This document shows, one piece after another, positions 58,812 to 64,000 of a stretch of DNA of 64,000 bases. Origin of the DNA: Rhizobium oryzicola (GTDB lineage Bacteria; Pseudomonadota; Alphaproteobacteria; Rhizobiales; Rhizobiaceae). The stretch is from NCBI RefSeq assembly GCF_030504645.1, contig NZ_JAUKWQ010000010.1:62001-126000 (forward strand), given 5' to 3'. The notes below the pieces were generated by a model. The model saw only the letters and a list, made by a program, of their open reading frames with translations. It was not told the DNA's origin and did not search any database. The position numbers were made by a program, and so were the translations under genes. The stretch's first letter is position 1, and every line of letters begins with the position of its first letter.

Positions 58812-60707
58812 ATGATCAACCTGCTGCGTGACCTGATCGAATCCATGCCCCGCTTCTGGAAGCGGATCATTCTGATCGGCTTTGATGTGGTGGCGTTGAT
58901 TGCTGCGCTTTGGGCAAGCTATGCCCTGCGGTATGCCGTTTGGATGCCGGCTGTCACTGTCGAGCGCGTCTTTCTGGGCGTCATGGCCCCCATGGTTGCC
59001 ATTCCTGTCTTCATTCGCCTTGGGCTTTATCGCGCTGTCATTCGTTATCTGCCGGATACAGCCATCTGGACCATCCTGCGGGCCATGGCGATAGCCACCA
59101 TGCTCTGGGTGCTTCTGGTCTTTCTCGTGGAAATGGCTGGCCGCGGAATCGTGCCGCGATCGGTGCCGTTCTTCTATTTCGCGATCGGCGTGTCCCTGAT
59201 CGGTGGCAGCCGCTTTGCGGCGAAGCTGGTCTTAAGCAGCGGCACCGGCATGCGCCGGGACGAGCAGCCGGTGCTGATCTACGGCGCCAGTTCCTCCTCC
59301 GTCCAGCTGGCGACGGCGCTTCGGGGCACCGGCAATCGCTATGTCGTGGGTCTGCTGGATGAAAATCCGGATCATCACGGCCGCGATGTCGGAGGTTACC
59401 GGGTCTATAATCCGGCGATCCTGCCGCGCCTGATCGATCAGTATGGCGTCAAGGAAATCATTCTCTCGCTATCCTCGATCTCGTCCGACCGTCGCAAGTC
59501 CGTTATCGGCAATATCAGCGGGCTTGGTGTAAAGATCCGCACCGTTCCCGACATTACCGACCTGGTGGATGGCCGTTACCTCGCGAACCAGATCCGCGAA
59601 ATCGAAATCGACGAACTTCTCGGCCGGTCCTTCGTGCCGCCGGACCCGAAGTTGATCGGGAGCATCCTGGAAGATCGCTTCATCATGGTGACAGGCGCGG
59701 GAGGGTCGATCGGCTCGGAGCTCTGTCGCCTGATTGTACAATGGAAGCCGAAGCGCCTTGTCCTGTTCGAGGCGAACGAGTTCGCCCTTTACAAGATCGA
59801 GCGCGAATTATCCGTCATCCGCGGCTTGGAGATCGTGCCGGTTCTGGGCTCCATCACCAACGAGATGCGGGTGCGGGACGCGATCACCCGTTATGGCGTG
59901 ACGGTGCTTTATCATGCGGCCGCCCACAAGCATGTGCCGCTGGTGGAAGGCAATGCGCTGGAAGGGATCGAGAACAATATCTTCGGAACGGAAACGGTGG
60001 CGAAGATCGCGTTCGAATCCGATGTGACCGATTTCGTGCTGATCTCTTCGGACAAGGCGGTTCGTCCCACCAATGTGATGGGCGCGACCAAGCGCTGGGC
60101 GGAGCTTATTGTTCGCCAGAAGGCATTGGAATCCAACTCGCTTGGCAAGAAGAAGCATTTCTGCGCCGTCCGCTTTGGCAATGTGTTGGGCTCCAACGGT
60201 TCAGTCGTGCCGCTCTTCAAGGAACAGATCGCCCATGGCGGACCTGTTACCGTAACCAACCCGGATATGCGCCGCTACTTCATGTCCATTCAGGAAGCGG
60301 CGGAATTGATCGTACAGGCCAGTGCGCTTTCCACCGGTGGAGACATTTTTCTTCTGGAGATGGGCGAACCGGTCCGGATTGGTGATCTGGCTGAGAACAT
60401 GATCCGGCTTGCCGGTTTCACGGTGCGCAGTGCGGAAAATCCGCATGGCGGCATCGAGATCAAGATTACCGGAAGCCGCCCTGGCGAGAAGCTGTTCGAG
60501 GAACTCTTCTACGACATGGCGAATGCCCTGAAGACGCAACACCCGAAAATCCTGCGGGCGGATGCAACTGCGATTGCCCATCACGATGTCAACGAGGCTC
60601 TGGCGCAGCTGAGGCTCGCTGTCGGGCAGCAGGATGAGGCAGAAGCGCGAAAGCTTCTCTTCGATTTCATCGGGATGGACCCCAATTCCCCGGAATGTAA
60701 AGCTTAA
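58812..60707 (+). CDS. UDP-HexNAc 4,6-dehydratase, membrane type (WbpM/CapD/WreV-like)
   Basis: The 631-residue protein has four N-terminal transmembrane segments (residues ~18-140), a first nucleotide-binding domain (VLIYGASSSSVQLATAL), and a catalytic SDR domain starting at FIMVTGAGGSIGSELC near residue 292. The active-site region SSDKAVRPTNVMGATKRWAE shows the Ser-Asp-Lys...Met-x-x-x-Lys pattern of the WbpM group, where Met replaces the usual Tyr. It should convert UDP-GlcNAc to a 4-keto-6-deoxy sugar. Third in the polysaccharide-initiation set. Confidence 0.93.
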   Translation: MINLLRDLIESMPRFWKRIILIGFDVVALIAALWASYALRYAVWMPAVTVERVFLGVMAPMVAIPVFIRLGLYRAVIRYLPDTAIWTILRAMAIATMLWVLLVFLVEMAGRGIVPRSVPFFYFAIGVSLIGGSRFAAKLVLSSGTGMRRDEQPVLIYGASSSSVQLATALRGTGNRYVVGLLDENPDHHGRDVGGYRVYNPAILPRLIDQYGVKEIILSLSSISSDRRKSVIGNISGLGVKIRTVPDITDLVDGRYLANQIREIEIDELLGRSFVPPDPKLIGSILEDRFIMVTGAGGSIGSELCRLIVQWKPKRLVLFEANEFALYKIERELSVIRGLEIVPVLGSITNEMRVRDAITRYGVTVLYHAAAHKHVPLVEGNALEGIENNIFGTETVAKIAFESDVTDFVLISSDKAVRPTNVMGATKRWAELIVRQKALESNSLGKKKHFCAVRFGNVLGSNGSVVPLFKEQIAHGGPVTVTNPDMRRYFMSIQEAAELIVQASALSTGGDIFLLEMGEPVRIGDLAENMIRLAGFTVRSAENPHGGIEIKITGSRPGEKLFEELFYDMANALKTQHPKILRADATAIAHHDVNEALAQLRLAVGQQDEAEARKLLFDFIGMDPNSPECKA

Positions 60708-60858
60708 TGCTAACGGCGTTAGACTAAAGTCATAAGCCGAAAGCATCTCTCTCCCACACAAGGGAATTCTGTCAGTCTGCTCCAATGCGCTCCATCCAGT
60801 TTCCAGAGTAGGAGGGGAAATAGGACGGGGCGTTGCTCAACTCTGTGGAGGACAGACA

Positions 60859-62745
60859 ATGGCAAACGTCGCAGCGACGTCCGGTTACAAATCCGGCGCG
60901 ATGACCGGCGAAGAGCGGAAGGTTATTTTCGCCTCATCGCTTGGCACCGTTTTCGAATGGTATGATTTCTATCTGTACGGGTCGCTGGCAGTTTACATCG
61001 GCGCCACCTTCTTCAGCCAATATCCTGAAACCACCCGCAATATCTTCGCACTGCTGGCCTTTGCCGCGGGCTTTCTCGTCCGTCCGTTCGGCGCGCTGGT
61101 TTTCGGGCGGCTGGGTGACCTTGTCGGCAGAAAATACACCTTCCTGGTGACGATCCTGATCATGGGTCTTTCGACCTTTCTGGTTGGTATTCTGCCTGGC
61201 GCTTCCAGCATTGGCATTGCCGCCCCGATCATCCTGATCGTACTGCGCATGCTGCAGGGTCTGGCGCTTGGCGGGGAGTATGGCGGTGCCGCAACTTATG
61301 TGGCCGAACACGCGCCACACGGAAAGCGCGGCCTGTTTACCTCTTGGATCCAGACCACAGCGACGCTTGGGCTGTTCCTGTCGCTGCTGGTCATCCTTCT
61401 GGTTCAGTTCGCGTTGGGCAAGGAAGCTTTCGCTGCCTGGGGCTGGCGTGTGCCTTTCCTGGTCTCGGTCGTGCTTCTTGGCGTATCCGTCTGGATCCGC
61501 ATGAAGATGAACGAATCGCCTGCGTTCAAGAAGATGAAGGAAGAGGGCAAGGGCTCCAAGGCGCCGCTCACGGAAGCTTTCGGCCAGTGGAAGAATGCCA
61601 AAATCGCCATTCTCGCACTTCTCGGTGCCGTCGTCGGCCAGGCTGTTGTCTGGTATTCGGGCCAATTCTATGCCCTGTTCTTCCTGCAGAACATTCTGAA
61701 GATCGACGGCCAGTCTGCCAACATCATGGTTGCGGCTTCGCTTGCCATAGGCACCGGCTTCTTCGTGTTCTTCGGCTGGCTTTCCGACAAGATCGGTCGC
61801 AAGCCTATCATCATGGCGGGCCTGTTCCTTGCCATGCTCACCTACTTCCCCCTGTTCAAGGCGATGACCTGGGCCGGTAATCCGGCACTCGCAGAAGCTC
61901 AGGCCACTGTTCGTGCTACCGTCACCGCTGATCCATCGGATTGCAAATTCCAGTTCAACCCGACGGGCACGGCAAAGTTCACCACCTCCTGCGATATCGC
62001 AACGTCGTATCTGACCCGCAACTCCGTTCCCTATGATGTCGTGGCAGGTCCTGCCGGTAGTCCTGCTGCCGTCAAGATCGGTGACGCCACCGTTGCCAGC
62101 TACGATGCTGTTGCTGCCGGCGATCAGGCCAAGGCTCTTGGCCCGAAGTTCGAAAAGCAGATCAATATTGCCCTTCAGGCCAATGGGTATCCCCTGGCGC
62201 GGGCAGCCTCCAAGGTTCCGGATGCCAAGCTTGATGCCTTCGTTGCCGCCAATCCCGAACTGAAGCTGGATGCCGCAGCGATCCGCTCCAGCGGCACCAA
62301 GGCCACTGTATCGAGTGCGGACCTGGTATCACAGAAGCTGCTCACGGCTGACGAAGCCAAGGGTGTAACCGATATGGCGGTCTACACCATCCCGAACTCC
62401 GGTGCCTTCACCATGACGGCTGATCCGGCCCGGGTAAACTGGGTGAGCCTGATTGCGATCCTGACGGTTCTCGTGATCTACGTGACTATGGTTTACGGCC
62501 CGATTGCAGCCCTTCTGGTCGAGCTCTTCCCTACGCGCATCCGCTACACGGGCATGTCGCTGCCGTATCACATTGGTAACGGCTGGTTCGGCGGACTCCT
62601 TCCGGCAACGGCCTTTGCGATGAGCGCCGCCAAAGGCGATATCTATTACGGCCTCTGGTATCCGATCGTCTTTGCAGGAATCACGCTGATCATCGGCCTG
62701 ATCTTCCTGCCGGAAACGAAGGACCGCGACATTCACGCGGAGTGA
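60859..62745 (+). CDS. MHS-family major facilitator transporter with large periplasmic insertion
   Basis: The 628-residue transporter begins with the metabolite:H+ symporter hallmark GTVFEWYDFYLYG (residues 29-41). It has the loop 2-3 motif GRLGDLVGRK near residue 83 and its repeat GWLSDKIGRK near residue 306. TM9 ends near residue 339. A hydrophilic stretch at about residues 340-526 then precedes TM10 (WVSLIAILTVLVIYVTMV). That loop faces the periplasm and has two Cys (362, 378). Typical family members are 430-550 residues. Substrates of the family include organic acids and betaines. The one here is unknown. Confidence 0.9.
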   Translation: MANVAATSGYKSGAMTGEERKVIFASSLGTVFEWYDFYLYGSLAVYIGATFFSQYPETTRNIFALLAFAAGFLVRPFGALVFGRLGDLVGRKYTFLVTILIMGLSTFLVGILPGASSIGIAAPIILIVLRMLQGLALGGEYGGAATYVAEHAPHGKRGLFTSWIQTTATLGLFLSLLVILLVQFALGKEAFAAWGWRVPFLVSVVLLGVSVWIRMKMNESPAFKKMKEEGKGSKAPLTEAFGQWKNAKIAILALLGAVVGQAVVWYSGQFYALFFLQNILKIDGQSANIMVAASLAIGTGFFVFFGWLSDKIGRKPIIMAGLFLAMLTYFPLFKAMTWAGNPALAEAQATVRATVTADPSDCKFQFNPTGTAKFTTSCDIATSYLTRNSVPYDVVAGPAGSPAAVKIGDATVASYDAVAAGDQAKALGPKFEKQINIALQANGYPLARAASKVPDAKLDAFVAANPELKLDAAAIRSSGTKATVSSADLVSQKLLTADEAKGVTDMAVYTIPNSGAFTMTADPARVNWVSLIAILTVLVIYVTMVYGPIAALLVELFPTRIRYTGMSLPYHIGNGWFGGLLPATAFAMSAAKGDIYYGLWYPIVFAGITLIIGLIFLPETKDRDIHAE

Positions 62746-62791
62746 GACACGTTCCGTTCGATCTTTGAAAATAACTCTCGATCCAAAAACA

Positions 62792-62817
62792 AACCCGGCA
62801 TGGAAACATGCCGGGTT
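62792..62817. terminator. Terminator between transporter and PAP2 genes
   Basis: AACCCGGCATG and CATGCCGGGTT form a perfect 11-bp stem with a GAAA loop. On the minus strand TTGTTTTTGG follows, so it suits the PAP2 phosphatase transcript. It can also stop transcription from the plus-strand transporter. Confidence 0.85.
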
Positions 62818-62854
62818 GTCGTGTGCTTAGGGGGCAGCCGAATATGGGCTCTGC

Positions 62855-63682
62855 TCAAGCCTCGACCTTTGAACGGAAGCTCAGGGACGAAGCGAGCGGC
62901 TTTCGCTTGGGGTCGGCGCTGAGCTTTTCTTTTGCAGATGCCGTTATGACCGGAGCGATTGGCAGGCTACGACGCAGAACCGGAAAGCGATCTCCGTTTT
63001 CGCGGAAGAGGATGCCGCAGCGTGCAAAAAGGATGGCGGTCATGACCGAGAACCAGCCGCCGAAGGCGAGGCCCGCAATCACATCGCTTGTATAGTGGGC
63101 GCCGACTAGCACGCGCGTGAGGCCGAGCCAGATGGCCAAGATAAGAAACAGTGTGCGGTAGGCAGGCGCTAGAAGGGCCATGGCCATCATCAAGGCGCCA
63201 ACGGTGGTGGAGTGCCCCGACGGGAAGCTTTCAAACTCTGCGCTGCCGCGCAGCGGCGAAAAATCCATGAAACCCAGTTCATTCAGATGCAGGGGGCGTG
63301 CCCGTCCGATGATCCGCTTGATCAGGTTGGCGAGAAGGCCGGACGCTGCCACCGTGAAGAAAAGATAGGCGGCTGTCTGGCCGACGATCATCGCCCGGAA
63401 TCGCGACTTGAGGCAGGAGGTCACGCGACAGAGCGCCTGGGCTTCGATGAAGATCAGGGCCGCTGCTATGAGGATCCAGCCAGACTTACCAAAATCAGTG
63501 ATCATGGCTGCGATTGGGCCGAACGTGCGCATTGATCCTGCGACATAGTTCGCAACCGGAACATCGATAATGAAAAACGCAATCACCACTAAGTTGAATG
63601 CTATTGCAAGGAAGGAACCGTGAAGCTTAACCGGACACTGCGAGCGGTGACGCAAATAACGATGCTTCAGTTTGTTCCACAT
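62855..63682 (-). CDS. PAP2 family membrane phosphatase
   Basis: The 275-residue protein is a type 2 phosphatidic acid phosphatase with several membrane segments. The three-part active site is present: KRIIGRARP near residue 117, FPSGHSTT near residue 150, and TRVLVGAHYTSD near residue 190. Such enzymes dephosphorylate lipids, undecaprenyl pyrophosphate or lipid A, and the substrate cannot be told from sequence. ATG 63682 (MWNKLKHRYL) has GGGGAAAAGG upstream and is preferred to an in-frame codon at 63778. A charged C-terminal tail of about 35 residues follows the last segment. Confidence 0.9.
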   Translation of the reverse strand: MWNKLKHRYLRHRSQCPVKLHGSFLAIAFNLVVIAFFIIDVPVANYVAGSMRTFGPIAAMITDFGKSGWILIAAALIFIEAQALCRVTSCLKSRFRAMIVGQTAAYLFFTVAASGLLANLIKRIIGRARPLHLNELGFMDFSPLRGSAEFESFPSGHSTTVGALMMAMALLAPAYRTLFLILAIWLGLTRVLVGAHYTSDVIAGLAFGGWFSVMTAILFARCGILFRENGDRFPVLRRSLPIAPVITASAKEKLSADPKRKPLASSLSFRSKVEA

Positions 63683-63765
63683 GGCCTTTTCCCCCTGGGA
63701 GTTGGGAAAGAGTATCAAAGAATTATGACAACGATGATAGGCCTTTTGCAGAGAATCATACAAAA

Positions 63766-63788
63766 ATGCCCCGCACAAGGCGGGGCAT
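63766..63788 (-). terminator. Terminator after leuB
   Basis: ATGCCCCGC and GCGGGGCAT form a 9-bp stem with a 5-base loop. On the minus strand TTTTTG follows. It lies 32 bases past the leuB stop. Confidence 0.8.
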
Positions 63789-63819
63789 GATTAGAACTCA
63801 TATTTAACCCTGACAGGCT

Positions 63820-64000
63820 CTAGGCAGATAGCGCCTTGAACTCTTCCAGAATGGCGTCGCCCATTTCCGACGTGCCGACCTTGGTTGCGCCTTCGCTCAT
63901 GATGTCGCCGGTGCGGATGCCCTTGTCGAGGACATTGGCGATGGCCTTTTCAAGGCGATCCGCTTCCGCAACCATGTTGAAGGAGTAGCGCAGGCACATG
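63820..64000 (-). CDS. leuB: 3-isopropylmalate dehydrogenase (3' partial)
   Basis: The last 59 codons of a minus-strand gene read MCLRYSFNMVAEADRLEKA, then IANVLDKGIRTGDIM, GTSEMGDAILEEF and KALSA before the TAG stop. This is the C-terminal end of LeuB, the NAD-dependent enzyme that decarboxylates 3-isopropylmalate in leucine synthesis. The remaining ~310 residues lie beyond the right edge of the window. A terminator follows the stop. Confidence 0.85.
   Translation of the reverse strand, partial: MCLRYSFNMVAEADRLEKAIANVLDKGIRTGDIMSEGATKVGTSEMGDAILEEFKALSA

Overview
The window is a 64 kb chromosomal segment from an alphaproteobacterium of the order Rhizobiales, most likely a member of the Rhizobiaceae (Agrobacterium/Rhizobium/Allorhizobium group). 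This rests on the gene order mnmE-mnmG-rsmG-parA-parB-holA-lptE-leuS with parS sites among the genes, on alphaproteobacterial families (TrcR/DUF1013, SDHAF4/DUF1674, the ~1,580-residue NAD-glutamate dehydrogenase, an RpfC-like kinase), and on the high G+C content with long antisense reading frames. The parABS cluster places the left end near the chromosome replication origin. I see no insertion sequence, prophage, integrase, CRISPR array or rRNA operon. It is a dense core-genome region with one tRNA.

Left part (1-12.5 kb): tRNA U34 modification (mnmE partial, mnmG), 16S rRNA methylation (rsmG), chromosome partitioning (parA, parB, two parS sites), then a reverse-strand block leuS-lptE-holA. 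A YggS-type PLP-binding protein diverges from leuS. Next (10.5-20 kb): propionyl-CoA synthetase (prpE) and acetyl-CoA synthetase (acs) flank the reverse-strand cell-cycle regulator trcR. They are followed by a secreted nuclease, an ABC-F ATPase, a YigZ protein, a DCC-family thiol protein and two proteins of unknown function, ending at a tRNA-Ser(CGA).

Middle (20-34 kb): rplU-rpmA, two tandem acetyltransferases, and a long same-strand run obgE-proB-proA-nadD-rsfS-rlmH-envC-ctpA-(polysaccharide deacetylase)-rppH. This run joins ribosome maturation, proline and NAD synthesis, and cell-wall/periplasmic processing. A LysR regulator diverges from a quinone oxidoreductase. Signalling pair (34.4-39.1 kb): a response regulator with PAS-GGDEF-EAL domains and a hybrid histidine kinase with an RpfC-like membrane domain are translationally coupled. 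This suggests a phosphorelay controlling cyclic di-GMP.

Right part (39-64 kb): two small unknown genes, an SDH assembly factor, htpX-rsmB-heparinase-like-purH, then a reverse-strand pair (NAD-glutamate dehydrogenase and a UMF1-type transporter), pyridoxal kinase, carbonic anhydrase, a lytic transglycosylase and asd. Ahead of asd lies a 230-base leader that encodes a 39-residue peptide ending in a Thr/Lys/Met-rich run, followed by stem-loops. It looks like an attenuator sensing end products of the aspartate pathway and is the most novel-looking element here. A three-gene polysaccharide-initiation set (GT4 sugar-phosphate transferase, SDR reductase, UDP-sugar 4,6-dehydratase) resembles the rhizobial WreU/WreQ/WreV QuiNAc module. 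The window closes with an MHS-type transporter carrying a ~185-residue periplasmic insertion, a PAP2 phosphatase and the 3' end of leuB.
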